Of a stretch of DNA of 64,000 nucleotides, positions 39,963-51,346 are shown piece by piece. The stretch's first letter is position 1; every line of letters begins with the position of its first letter. Under the pieces are notes generated by a model. That model saw only the letters and a list, made by a program, of their open reading frames with translations, had not been told where the DNA came from and did no database searches. Source of the DNA: Phytophthora quininea (lineage: Eukaryota > Oomycota > Peronosporomycetes > Peronosporales > Peronosporaceae). The position numbers and the translations under genes are program-made. Location of the stretch: NCBI GenBank assembly GCA_011947345.1, contig JAAVTG010000051.1:372001-436000 (forward strand), written 5' to 3'.

Positions 39963-40346
39963 TGTGCTGACCAATCATATGCTCGCGTTTAGCTGCGAAA
40001 GATGGATTCACAAGTCTGTGCGGCTCATCAAGACGCAGGAAGTCGGTGGCAAGTCGAGTGCCGGAGACCGAGTCGCAGAGCACTACGAGATCTCCGAGAG
40101 GCAATCTTGACTCAATGCGGGTGACCCACATCTTTCAAGTCTGCTACGCTGTGAAGCAGTCGTGCTCTCAAGCAGCGGGCTTCCTGTACTTCTAGCCACC
40201 AGGTGGATTTTGCTGATCTACTGACGCCGGACAACGGCGAGTCGCTGCGGTTCTTCAGGTAGAACAGACTGAAGAACGATGATGCCAATGCAACCGAATC
40301 AATTGCAGCAAATTCGGCTCTGGAATCCTCAGCCGAAGACGAGAAA

Positions 40347-41333
40347 GTGACGCCCAAAGCCGTGTACTGGCTCAAGGGCTTCTACTCCTTACCGGCAACT
40401 GTTCCATTGGCTCGGATGGACCTCTACCTACGGGGACAGCTCTACGGGATGGACATTTCCTCTGGCTATGCAGTCACTCTCCTGGATATCCAGCCAGGGG
40501 AGCACGTGCTGGATCTGTGCTGTGCTCCAGGGGCCAAGCTCACGATGATCGCCGACTTGCTACAGCTCCAGGGCAGCGTCACGGGCGTTGATTTCTCTAA
40601 GTCGAGACTGGGAGCGTGTCGGCAGTTGGTGCACAAGTACCAACTCTTTAACTCTAGTGGATCAGAAGACGCAAAGTGGAGATGTCGGTTGTTCCATGCT
40701 GATGGTAGGACGTTCAATATTGGACCGAAGACCGAGTACATCCACTTGGACGGCGTAGGGACCTTGCTAGATTCGCAGGAGATCGCGAGGGCCCCACGGG
40801 ACCGCAATCGCAAACGCAAAAACAAAAGTGCTCGTACACGAGATGCGAAAAGGCAGAAGATGTTGATTGTAGATGCTGCATTGTACGACAAAGTGCTGGT
40901 CGATGCGGAGTGCACACACGACGGATCGATTCGTCATCTCCAGCGACTGGGCACGGCCGTGAAATGGGAAGAATATGTCCGCGAGCATTTTTAAATGCAT
41001 TTAAAAATGCCACCGAGGTCGACCGCATTTTGAAACTTCAGCGTGGACTAATTCGGAACGGCTTCAGTTTGCTACGACCTGGCGACGTGCAGCTTATCCG
41101 TCAAGCAAAACGAAGACATTGTATCCAGCTTTCTGAAGGACGAGCCGCTCGCAACGCTCGATCCGATTGTGTGTCCGGAAGATGTTCCCTGCCAGGTGCG
41201 TACTCGGTTTTGGTTGCTAAAATGATCTAACACTGATATTTCTTTGCAGGGAGGAAAACTACCGGGATTGATACGCTTCACACCGTCGCAAAATACTAGT
41301 GGGCTGTTCATTGCGCGCATTTTCAAGGCTTAG
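40347..41333 (+). pseudogene. NSUN-like RNA m5C methyltransferase, copy 2, disrupted
   Basis: Identical in layout to copy 1, including the same premature TAA, the same 12-bp duplication and the same missing piece before TCSL. The GT-AG intron lies at 41196-41249 and the final TAG ends at 41333. Shared lesions show that the gene was already broken, or was an unusual spliced form, before the segment was duplicated. If intact relatives exist elsewhere they would methylate cytosine-5 in tRNA or rRNA. Confidence 0.75.
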
Positions 41334-41491
41334 AAAAGATGTGGCCACGGAGCAACCATCCAGGAACGATGACTAACAGAATCGTAAAATATAAAGAGAG
41401 AGAAAACACCAACCGCAACCTTGCTGATGATTTAGTGCTGATTCTCAACTGCTAATTAAGTAAAAGACGTTAGCTGCTCAAAAGCTGCAAG

Positions 41492-43574
41492 CTACACGAA
41501 GTCACCCTTTCTTTTCTTGGTGTTAGTGAAGAGGTCCCATGCGACACCAACGACTTGGACAGAAGCCAAGGGAATCTTTTGTTTTGAGCCTCTCGGGCCT
41601 TCTCGAAACGATGCGTCCACGACGTCCCTCTCGAACTCTTTGACATCCGGCCAAAATGTCTCCAGCCGCGCATTCGGAACCACATAAACCAGCTCCACTT
41701 TGCGTATCGACCCTTGACTCAAGACCTTAAACTTCGGTAAGACATCATTGAAGAACTTGGGTTTGAACGAATGCTTCTCCGCGCGCGTGATTTGAACAAA
41801 GCGAACCAAGTGCTCGTCGGGAGCAATAAAAACTGCATCGTAGCCGCCTTGATTCCACAGGACCGGAGCCAACCATCTCCGAGAGAACGCCCCATCGATG
41901 TCATACGTTGGATCGAAGAAATTAATGGATGCTTGTTCCCATATCTGTTCTTGTTCTTGGTAATCCTCGTCATAGTAACGATAGTTAACTCCTTTGGCGG
42001 TCAGCTCTGCGAAGAACCACAATTCAAAAAGTGGCCATCCATAGCGGGATTGTTCCGAAGAGCAGCAGCAATATGCCTCACATACTCTGGACCAAGCTGA
42101 CGAACTAGCGCTCGAGCCACGAATGCGCTCAAGATACTACCCCGCGGCATATCGGTACGCTCCCTTTCGTCGAAATACCAAGCAAAAAGCCGGTTGACTA
42201 TACCACCGGTAAACATTCCCATCGTGACTTCGACAGAGGCTTTGAAGTCTTCCACAACGGTCACTGCTGCCAACAAGGAATTCATTGCCTCTTTCGCTGG
42301 TAAGTCAAACATCAACCTGGCACTTCCGCCCGCAAAATTGAATTTAGTTTCCAGCATTTCCCATCGTTTTGTAAGTGACACCACTTCTTCTCGTGGATTG
42401 AGCGGAAAATTTTGCCGTACGTGATCGAAAAACGTGTCATTTTTTACCGCTTCCCGGTATTCAGCTAGTGTCCAAGATGTTAGCATGAATAACTGATGTT
42501 GCGGTACTTCATTCGCTGTACGATCTGGCAACGTTGAGGGAGCCTCTTCGAGATGCACCGTCGTTTGAAGCGATGTGTTTACCTGGCGAGGAATTCTAGA
42601 CAACTTCTCAGGATGATAATCTTTGCCGTATGCCACCATCGAGCGCACACACACCAGACGGCGAATCTTTTTCAATTTGTCGCGCCATTCTCTGCAAGCT
42701 TCGAGAACATCCTTCTTGGCGTCCTGCGCATCGGCTGCGTATCCGTCCAGAAACACAACAGTTTTATCCTTCATTGCAGCCAATAGATCGGCTGTACTTG
42801 TGTGTGAAATGGAGCAAATTTTCTTGGTATCCCCAGAAAACAAAACGCACGAGACAATGGGATCTGAATGATTAACATGGATCCACAAGACATCCCACCC
42901 AGCTGCTCGTTTCAAAGAGCAAGCAAATGCAAACGCCGCGCATGACTTGCCCGTCCCAGGCGGCCCTATAATCCATAAAAGAGCGTACGTATTGACAACA
43001 TTGTCCAAGAGTGCTTTCCACTCGCGTAGCAGCTCAGAACGGCGATATAAAAGCATATCTCGACTTTGTCCATGCCCAGCAAGTCCACTGCTGCGAATGT
43101 AGTCGCCTGGGATCTTGAAGACAGGTTCGTCAGTGTACTCAAGAGGGGGAAAGATCCATCAGAGGTCTCCCAGTCGAAGGATGGTCCAGGAACCACCACC
43201 AGCACGTGCACAGGACCCTCCCCTTCTGCTGCTTTCTCTTCTTCCTCATCCGTTCTAGTAACACTTGTAGCGGATAGCCCAGTGAATTTAAGCTTGGCCC
43301 CCGCACTCAGTTTCATGAACACACGCAGTTCGATGAAATTATCAGCGCGTGTCTCTCCTTTCTCCACCTGGTTCTCCGTCAGCAGCCACGCTGAACCGTC
43401 CTTCTTCTTCTTCGCCAAGTAGGGCTCCAGGTCCTTGGCGTCACATGTGATCGAAGCCGGGTTCGCCTCCTTGATTACCTTCTTCAAGTCCCCCACTGAC
43501 TGACTGTCGTCGATGTTCACCGGGAACGAGGTGGTCTCGCCGACAACGGCGCAGAAGATCTTGGCGATCACCAT
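41492..43574 (-). pseudogene. CRN-C: best-preserved Crinkler, NTPase plus C-terminal domain
   Basis: ATG 43574 opens an intact 202-codon header frame (MVIAKIFCAVVGETTSFPVN ... KDLEPYLAKKKKDGSAW ... VHVLVVVPGPSFDWETSDG). A frame change near 43,060 leads into a 351-codon body (43056-42001) with Walker A GPPGTGKS and Walker B VVFLDGYAAD. A further change near 42,020 (T5/A5 homopolymer) leads into the 176-codon C-terminal domain (42022-41492). The latter break is also in CRN-B, so it predates the duplication, or both share a systematic artefact. The EPYLAKK variant replaces LFLAK. No signal peptide is obvious. Confidence 0.8.
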
Positions 43575-43634
43575 CTATCACTTGGCTCCGACCCGGCGAA
43601 TTCTGGAATGAACTCCCCGTTGCAGTTTCGCATA

Positions 43635-43650
43635 CGAATGTCAAATGAAA
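43635..43650 (-). promoter_or_regulatory. Inr-like element of CRN-C
   Basis: TTTCATTTGACATTCG on the minus strand, about 60-75 bp upstream of ATG 43574, with an inverted CCAAT just upstream. It is conserved with CRN-A and CRN-B although the headers have diverged. Confidence 0.45.
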
Positions 43651-43674
43651 TGTGCTGACCAATCAGATTAACTT

Positions 43675-43696
43675 GTACGCACGCCGGCGTGCGTAC
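43675..43696. repeat. 22-bp perfect palindrome
   Basis: Starts GTACGCACGC and is its own reverse complement over 22 bp with no spacer. It lies in the divergent gap between CRN-C and the CRN-D fragment, just where similarity to the other CRN upstream regions ends. Confidence 0.85.
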
Positions 43697-43845
43697 ACAA
43701 TTCACTACTGTTCGAGCTTATTCTGAGGTTGTCTGCAACCGTGTCACACTTGACGCCATGGCATAGAAGTATCAAACGACCAAACTTTACGTAGCACTGT
43801 GACGTCAAACTGCTGAGAACCTGAAAATAGGAGACGGAGTACGTC

Positions 43846-44083
43846 GTGGAGACCGTAAAACAGCTTGGCAAAGTTCACCTGACTGATTTTCCCTCATTCT
43901 GTTGGAGTCATCGTCCGAAATGGCAGATGGCGTTCAACCTCATGGCTCGTGACGACGTGGATGTGTTTTACGTGGTCTATGGCGCGGGCTGTGAGTATGG
44001 GCAGGACGTTTACGCTGCGTTTCGATCGTGGTCGGGTGCTTTCAAACTGTGCTCGATGCAGGACCTGGCATTCCTGAGCGACG
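43846..44083 (+). pseudogene. CRN-D 5' part (NTPase region), cut by MULE
   Basis: The plus-strand frame encodes the segment around the CRN P-loop and beyond (WQMAFNLMARDDVDVFYVVY ... DLAFLSD), closely related to CRN-A (QMAFNLMARDDVDVFYIVC). The P-loop itself is scrambled by frame shifts, and no header is present upstream. The coding similarity stops at the MULE insertion point, within the repeat TTCCTGAGCGACG. It resumes at 51347. Confidence 0.75.
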
Positions 44084-45740
44084 GGTCGCCTTTTTGCGGG
44101 TCTTACTCTGGTCGGGTCTGGCTAATGGGTCTAGTCAAAACCTTGACCGAGCAGCTAGACCTGACCGAAACCAGTGATACGAGATAAAGTTGGACAAAAT
44201 CGATGTTCATGCTCACTAGCTGATGTTGTCTACGGTTAATATCTTGGGTGGTTTGGGTAGCAAGTACTTCTCACGGCGATGGGGTGCTTTTGCTCGGTTC
44301 GTGGGAATATCTTCCAAAATCTGCACGTGACGCCGTGCAAGAGCTTCGATGCCAGCTACAAACACTGGGATGCTGGGGTGGGGGCTTGAGAAAGCCCCAT
44401 TTAGCTCTCTATTAAATCTTTCTAGGGGTTGTTCGTTCGAGCCACGACTTGCTTCGCTGTGTCGTGCACGTTCCACAACTCCGGCCCATGTTTCTTCACC
44501 CACTGCTCATTGAAGTATTTCCAAAATGATTCCCACTTGGTGTGCGAGTAAACCAGCCCAGCAGTTTTCTGACGTAGCATGTTCCCTGTACTGCAACCTT
44601 GCTCTGCTCAATCACCGCCAACGTGTCTAGCACACCTGACGCCATAGCGAATTTGATTTCTGGCGCAGGAATCCGAAGTTTCTTCATGGGCCGACCAACG
44701 GCCTGCATAAAATATAAAAAAACAGCCTTGAACCTTGACATCGGGAAATTACGTCAGCACGGCAGTCATCAAACCCGCCTCGAAGTCGCACACAACTTGC
44801 GCTGGGTCCAGCTTTTGATCTGTCGCTTGCACGACATGGTCGATGACATTCCAGTACATGTCCGCCTTCTTTGACGAGCATAAGATGTAAAAGACGGGTA
44901 GGAAGCACCCAGAAGCTTGATCAAGAACCATGATAACTATACATTGGTAGAATGTTGATGGCACGCACCTAAAGGTGCCATCGACAAAGAGCGTAACACC
45001 TTTGTACTTGAGCCGCTCGATGAGGACGGGGTGTCCCCACCCAATCAATCGCTCCACAGTGCCATCTCTCTCGGAATAAACGCGATGAAATTGAAAGAAA
45101 TTCATGGTACTTCCCTTCACTAGAGACAGCGGTGGCACTTCCACCAGTCCGTGCAGCGAGCCCCCGAAATAGTCACGACGGTCTCGATAAACCTGCTGTC
45201 GAACTTGGTCACGTGTTAACCCGTGGACAGCTACGTCGTCATCGGTATCATAAAATTTGCTGCGTACCCCTCCCAAACACTTTCCGCAGACCTTGCAACA
45301 TCCTGAGCACCAAAGCACTCACAGCAGCCTTCATCGCTTCAGATACTCACGGATACCAGCTACGAGTGTGGGCTGGTGGCAGCTGTGGGGCCTGGAGTTC
45401 TTGAAAGCCATCAGCTCCGCACTAAACTCCACCCTTCCTTTGCACTTGCAACTACGACGGTAAAACCTGCACCTGTATGCAAGCCTCGGACGAGCCGGCG
45501 ACGAGCCGGGCTCCTGAGGTTTTGGGGGAGCCGTAAACCTTACGAGCCCGGTTCGTGAGGTTTTGGGGCTCCCGAAAAACCTCACGAGCCGGGCTCGCGA
45601 AGGGCGCGCTCCCCGAGCGGGTTCGCAATTCGCCGGAATCATTGGCCCAAAAGTGCGTTTTTCTTTATTGGCTGATTTCCCAAGTGCAATTTAACGAGAT
45701 CTTGAGCAGCCAGAGAATAAATTCGCCCCCTTCCGAGAAG

Positions 45741-47434
45741 ATGGTGCTAACTCGAGCACAGGCTGCAGCCTTACGGGCCCAAGGCGGCGACGTTGCTGTC
45801 CAAGTCGATGACCTCGCGTCTGTAGAAGAATCTGCAATCGTCAATCTCCCCAGCGACGTGCAGCCATCGGCCATGACGTTCAATGCAGGCGCTGATTCTC
45901 GTCTTGTTGATCTTGCCCAGCACATCATCGCGCAGACACAGGCCCTGGCTGATGAGCAAACGCTCCTACAGCATCGGCAGCAAGGACAAAGTGACGCGCA
46001 GAACGCCGCCTTGATGGCTGTTCAAGCTTCAACCGAGGCAAACGTGCAACAGCTTACAAACCAGCGGCGGTTTATTGCCGAACGCCTTGGTGAAGCTTTA
46101 ACAGCAACGCAGACAGAGCTCCAAGAGCAGTTCCAGAGGCTCCAGTTGCTGGACAGTGAGAGGTCATCGCAGATTGAAACGTTCGTGAACGAGAAGCTGG
46201 CCCAAGCATTGCAGGTAGTGCAACAAGAAGCACGTTCGCCTCAGATGGCGATCGCTGCCCAAACGAATGGTGCAAGTGCTCGCGTTGACGAGCTTGAGAC
46301 CAAGTTGAGCAGCAGTTTGGAAGCAATCACCACTCACATTCATCAGATGGTGGACGAGAAAATCGTGGCGATGACGGACAAGGCGGCGACAGGGGAGGAT
46401 ACAACTCAGCTAGTGGGCAAGTTGGTAGCAGAGGCGTCTGCAAGTGCTGCTGCTGATATTAAAAGAAACTCGAAGTCGAGCTTGCTCGTGCTCGCGAGGA
46501 ATTGCAGCGTGATATTTCGAGTGGTGTGGAAGGCCCTGTACGCGAATATGCTCGACAACTTGTATTGGAGCTAGTGACGCACAGTGAGAGCAAATTGGAG
46601 GCAAGAGTACAACGTGCTCTGACGAACACGCAGGCAGAGGTCAATCTGCAGGTGCAGCGCCAGGCTGATGCGATGTCAATTCTCCAGAAACAGCTACACC
46701 ACCAGAGCGCGCATCCAAGTAACTCTGTTGACGAAACCGCGAAGACAGAACGTGAATGCGATAACGAGCACATCCAAACACCTCCCTGCGACATCGACCG
46801 GAACACCTTCGCTGCACAAATTAACGCCACGCTTGAGCGCAGTCTTGAAGCGGCAGCAGCTACGATCGCTGGTGCTATTAAAGATGGTATGCGCAACTTT
46901 GACACAAGAGTGAATCACTCTCGCTGCCACCGTCTGGAATACGATGACGAATATTGTGGCGCTGATGACGAGGAGGAGGAGGAGAAGATGAGTGCCGAAG
47001 ATCTCCGGTTGGAAGAACGTATTCAAGACGCATGGAGAAAAACATATCTTAACGACAGACATGGATCGACAGTCACGCCTTCGGTTGTCCGCAGTGGGTT
47101 GCCAGTCCGGCGATGTCTTTGGCAAGAGTGTGACGTCGATCTCATGCAAACAGAGCTTCCTGTTGATGATGTTACGGCGAACTGCTACAGGCAGCACGAT
47201 ACCGTGTCAAATTCAGCAAACGTGGTGCTAGTGCTGCAACCTCCGTCAAGGTCATATGTTGACCGTCCACCAGAAACAAATACCCCATTTGTTCGGCGTC
47301 TGGACCTACATCACTCCCGACGCTACCGATCGCCGACGCGTGTATCGGGTCTTCAACATGTAGTCGCCGAGCAGCAGCAGCAAGTTTCGCGACGGGCGGA
47401 GCTGGCTGCACGCAAACATGGCTCAAGGAAGTGA
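45741..47434 (+). pseudogene. coiled-coil passenger ORF of the hAT element, one frame shift
   Basis: From ATG 45741 (MVLTRAQAAALRAQGGDVAV) one frame runs to about 46,465. It then continues in the next frame (KLEVELARAREELQRDISSG) to 47434, a product of about 560 residues if joined; the break is in an A-rich run. It is dominated by Gln/Ala/Glu-rich coiled coil (QTLLQHRQQGQSDAQNAALM; TATQTELQEQFQRLQLLDSE). A strongly acidic stretch follows near 46,970 (GADDEEEEEKMSAEDLRLEE), then a basic C-terminus. No family recognised. It is oriented opposite to the transposase, with its 3' end towards it. Confidence 0.6.
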
Positions 47435-48106
47435 GCACAGGACTGGCCGCGAAAGGTATTGCATTAATATATGATGGTGGTCAACTCCGTCTTGCCCAGT
47501 TTTTTTACCTAGGTGATCGGCCCCTAGCATTGCTGGGGTACCTGCTCGATGCTCTCATGGATGGTGTCGGCGAGTACATGCGGCTCGCGCAAAAGCCTCC
47601 CAACATTTTTCTGCAGGCGCCGATGCACTCGAGAGCCTCCAGTGTGATGCCTAACGCGGGGTTAGTGTGGCTGCCATCTCGGACATCGTGAAAATGCAGA
47701 CCAGAATCATTGTGAAGGCGGTCATGAAGAGGTCGAACAAACGCTCCGTTCGCCGGCACGTCGTGGCACCATTGGCGAGTGGTGAAAGATGTGGTGGAGC
47801 AAGTCGTTCCAGTACAAGGCGAGCGTAGTGGGCAAGGCACCACGCCGACCGGCACGCAGGTGGCGACGTTCTTTTCGTGTTAATTTGCACTGAAGGACTT
47901 CTCGGCTTTCAGCGACGACACATGCACTACGTGAAGAAAGTGTGTTGGAGAGGGACACCGTTTGAGATGCTGAACACTATGTTGTCTACAAGTTATGGGC
48001 AGCGATTCTGGAGTATCAACAAAAACTCGCAAAGGTGCAGGCTCATCCGGCGGGCAACGCGATTATTTAATGAAAGACTATGATGAACTGGACACGAATG
48101 TGATCG
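47435..48106. other. gap inside hAT, decayed coding?
   Basis: Short plus-strand frames (47431-47691, 47877-48083) contain peptide stretches such as QFFYLGDRPLALLGYLLDAL that might be a decayed continuation of the passenger ORF. No motifs recognised. Confidence 0.35.
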
Positions 48107-50453
48107 TCAATGGGATGACTTTTCTTCCTCGTCTTCCAACTCACAAGACAAGGTGGTGCTCGAAACAAACTCCGACAGAAGGTCAGCATTGAGATCGACC
48201 ATGTACGCATCTGGATCAAATTCTAGCACGACAGCGCTAGGCTTGAACGAGTCATGCTGGCCTCGCGGAATCTCTTCGCACTGAAGCAAGTTCACGAATT
48301 CGGGATTCCTGTTCAGAAAAATACACATGTCAATGCTGTCTCCGGCCAAGCTGGTGCGCTGGGATGATACCATTTCCCCACTGACGCTGAAGTCACGTTC
48401 AATTTGGCACGATGAAGACGGTATGGCGAAAATCACGCGAGCAGCTTTCGGGATGATCCGGTATTCTCCAGCCTCTTCCATTCTCTTCCAAAACTGGAGA
48501 ACCGATTCTTTTGGAGTCATGTTGCTGTTCCGCAGAACATCAACAGAATCGTCCATCCAGCGATCTAATTCATCTTCAGCACGCCGGTCGACGCGGTTGG
48601 ATTGCGCTGGTCTCGTCAATCGTGGGGTAAACCGTGTTTCCAGCCTACTAAGATTCGCCTGTATCACGGACGTTTGCTCTTGTCCATGATGAATTGGTCC
48701 TGCAATCGATTTCAAAAGCGCGAGAAGGTTCGAGTGGATTTTGTCTGTCACCTCTTTCAGTCTGTCATGAATTGGTTTTTCTTTCATTCCATGTTGCCGG
48801 CAACACTTCACAATGACTGTGTTGAGGGATTCTCGAGTTGAGTGCTTATAAATCGGGTGAAGCAGCAGCATCATCTCCAGGACGAAGTCGCATTCCTTGA
48901 ATTCGGTGTCTTTGTAGTACCGAGAGAAAAACCTCTCGTCCACAGCGTTGCGCAGCAGATCGCGGGTTTTCGACGCTGTTGGCGTTAGTTCGCTGTCCAA
49001 AATCCACTCAGGAGTTTTGTCCGTAGACAAATAGTGACGGACCGATCGCTTTGGCTCTAGATCATCGATCCTCGTCATGTACAACGACATAAGAACTTCC
49101 ACTTGTTCAGCACGCTCAGCTTGGCATTTGAATTTTATATCAGCAATTGGCATCAAAATCGAGAGTACTTGAACCAAATCGGCGTGATGGTTCGCTAGAG
49201 GAAAATCGGGTGGCGCCTTCCGATCACGTAGCGCTTGACGCTTTCGTTCGTCGTACCACTCGACGGTAGCGGGCCATTTTTCCAGTACTCGTTTCATGGC
49301 GTTGGTTATGCTCAGGAAGCGAGCAGCTGAGTATCCCAGCAACTTCGTTGACACCCCTTTGTCTTTTCCTTACACAACTCAGCAAAGAGATTCCCTGTCT
49401 TGCTCACAAGTTTTATCTGGGTAATTACTAGTGTCATGTTGGAGATTAACTCGCCCACTTCCGGATTAGCGGCTTGACTCTTTTTCCGCCGATACCGCAA
49501 GACTCCTTTGTTGCAGCATGCAGCATATGCGCGAAACACCATTCCCACTTTAGTTTGAGCTCCGTTTTCAGCATGTGCTTGACGTCACCGCCGGCGTCAC
49601 TGGCAGCCCCATAGAAGTTCTTCGGTTCCAAATGAAAGTCACTTAACATTTTCGCTAGCCACCTTTCAAACGGCGCACGAATCCCACCATCACGATCGCT
49701 GTAGGCCGGGTTAAATTTCTTCGTCCCTAGAAGAATCGAGTTAAATTGTCCTTCCTTGTCGACCAGGTACACCCTCACTCCCAAGTACTTATCGCCGGTC
49801 GTTTTACACGCCCAGAAGTCAGCGACAAGAGTCATATTTGGGTAGGCTTCGCAGTTATCGGCCAGATATTCCAGCATCTCCTTTTTCGTCGCGTGATATA
49901 GCTCGATGATGGACTCCATTACACGCTTGGCATTCACGACAGTTCGCATCTCCTCTTTGACGATTAATGCCTCAAGAAGTCTTGACTCACCGTATTCGCC
50001 AGTCCTCAAGGGCAGATTGTGGTTGATTATTCGAAGCGTTTCCAGGAGCAAGTTAAGACGAGCAGGGTTGCTGGTAAAAAGCGGTGACGAGCGCAGCATC
50101 TCCACTTCAGCATCTCGTTTACGTTTTCCCGTCAGCTCCACCTCGCTTTTCGGCGATCGAAGATGGTGATCAACCCTCAAATGGCGCGCTGCCTTTGACG
50201 TCTTGCCGTTGGACATCGAGAACAGGTTTCTCCCGCTAGTTCTGCAAGACTCGTCCGCGAGACAAGCCCATCTTGTAGTCAGTACGCCGTTCTCGTCCTG
50301 GAATTGAACGCGAACTCCCCATTTAAAAATGTAGGACGTCTCAGCTTCTCTCGGCGGAATCACCGTGAACGGGCCAGACGACCGGAAGCTTGCGATCGCC
50401 TGCTTGACCGCGCTAGGGGTTGAGCACGGACAGAAGTGGTGGAGGCATTGCAT
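48107..50453 (-). pseudogene. hAT transposase (BED finger, DDE core, hATC), frameshifted
   Basis: Frame 50453-49446 starts with ATG and holds a BED-type zinc finger (WACLADESC ... KAARHLRVDHH) and the start of the RNase H-like catalytic domain (TLVADFWACKTTGDKYLGVR; the CFAHMLHAATK box). Frame 49354-48107 holds the rest, with the C-terminal hATC dimerisation region (VIFAIPSSSCQIERDFSVSG). The join at 49,450-49,350 needs two phase changes; the linking peptide is in a third frame (49548-49312). Cut-and-paste transposase, inactive in this copy unless the breaks are sequencing errors. Confidence 0.85.
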
Positions 50454-51346
50454 GCCAGGATACCGTGGAGGTCTTTGTGAGAGGTCGACTTGTGCGATGC
50501 GCAGGATAAATTACAGCGCCGGTCTAAGATTGCAAATATCTTCGGTGAGTTTCTGCCAATCACAGGCTAGTCGAATGACTACACAACGAGCCCGCAGCTG
50601 ACCAATGGCTTCAAGAACGAACCCGAAGCCATTTTGGGCTCCTTGGGCTCCTGGCTCGCGCACTTAAGCGGGGCGAGCCCGGAAATCAGCGGTTTCGGGC
50701 TCCCGTAACCTTGGGGAGCCCAAAATCGCAGGTTACGCGTTCGTGTAACCGCGGGCTCGTCCGAGGCTTGCCTGTATGTGATCTTCTTAGACGACGCGGC
50801 AGCCTTGGTGTACTGAAATCCTCTTAGCCGAATCACTGACTTAAATTTCGTTCGCTCGGGCTCGCCGTAGTGCACCATCTCTCCAGACAGCGGTGTTGCG
50901 GCAGACACTCCGGCAATATCGGTCCCGTAGAGCTTTGTGTTGCTGCACGGAGCTCGTACCGCTGATGGGTGTGACGTGGACGGCGAGCTGAGGTTGGTTG
51001 ACGCAAGCTGTCTGGAGGCGACCGGCGGCGACGAAGGCGCCGAGCACTGAGACAACGTCTCCGTTGATGCAACCGACTCCGACATTGGCGACTGCGGCGC
51101 AGCAAGTTCTTGTGGTGGTAGCGCTAATACGCCTGGGCTCGAGAGACCGGTCATATGCAGGCGTTATGCGTGTGCTTGGTCTTGGCCATGCTGGGTCACT
51201 CAGTGGGGGGAGAGGCTGCCTGTTCCTTGGACAGATCAAAGCGAAAGTGAGCTGAGCTTGTGGTCTAGCACCAATCAATGGACCTGGATCAAACTGCGCT
51301 TTGATCAAATTTTAGACCAGATCCGAATAAGACCCGCAAAATAATC

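Larger units (their letters stand above)
39512..43185. repeat. tandem duplication unit 2
   Basis: Second copy of the ~3.67-kb unit. It contains the CRN-B header, NSUN-like copy 2 and the CRN-C body. It differs from unit 1 only by scattered substitutions and small indels (for example two extra bases in a GA run near 41,400). Confidence 0.9.
45480..50770 (-). mobile_element. hAT transposon with 8-bp TSD and 17-bp TIRs
   Basis: The perfect 17-bp terminal inverted repeat CAAGCCTCGGACGAGCC lies at 45480-45496, with its complement at 50754-50770. Immediately outside, the 8-bp target duplication CCTGTATG is present at 45472-45479 and 50771-50778, the length diagnostic of hAT elements. The element is 5,291 bp, carries a hAT transposase on the minus strand and a coiled-coil ORF on the plus strand, and sits inside the MULE transposase gene. 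Confidence 0.95.
44216..51154 (-). pseudogene. Mutator-like transposase, split by hAT and frameshifted
   Basis: ATG 51154 begins a Ser/Pro-rich N-terminus and the start of a zinc-binding DNA-binding domain (FKSVIRLRGFQYTKAAASSK), interrupted at 50779 by the hAT. It resumes at 45471 with the Cys/His part (YRCRFYRRSCKCKGRVEFSA ... HSCHQP). Then follows a MULE transposase domain (LFVDGTFRCVPSTFYQCIVI; VVCDFEAGLMTAV, the first two catalytic acidic positions) and a C-terminal part (SRGSNEQPLERFNRELNGAF) to 44216. At least two frame shifts lie near 44,745 and 44,500. Nonfunctional as it stands. Confidence 0.8.
44084..51346 (-). mobile_element. MULE inserted in CRN-D, itself carrying a hAT
   Basis: Direct repeats TTCCTGAGCGACG at 44071-44083 and 51347-51359 flank the insert (13 bp matches; MULEs usually make about 9 bp). 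Terminal inverted repeats share the perfect 14-mer TTTTGCGGGTCTTA at 44092-44105 and its complement at 51328-51341, with weaker similarity further in. The coding content is a Mutator-like transposase on the minus strand. Without the hAT the element would be about 2 kb. Confidence 0.8.

Noticed and set aside
39289..40131. 280-codon CRN ORF as an independent gene
   Set aside because: Same out-of-phase start as above in the duplicated copy; treated as part of CRN-B.
45555..45740. Upstream extension of the hAT passenger ORF to 45555
   Set aside because: No ATG at 45555, and the sequence is subterminal hAT repeat rich in GAGCCGGGCTC-like motifs. ATG 45741 is better.
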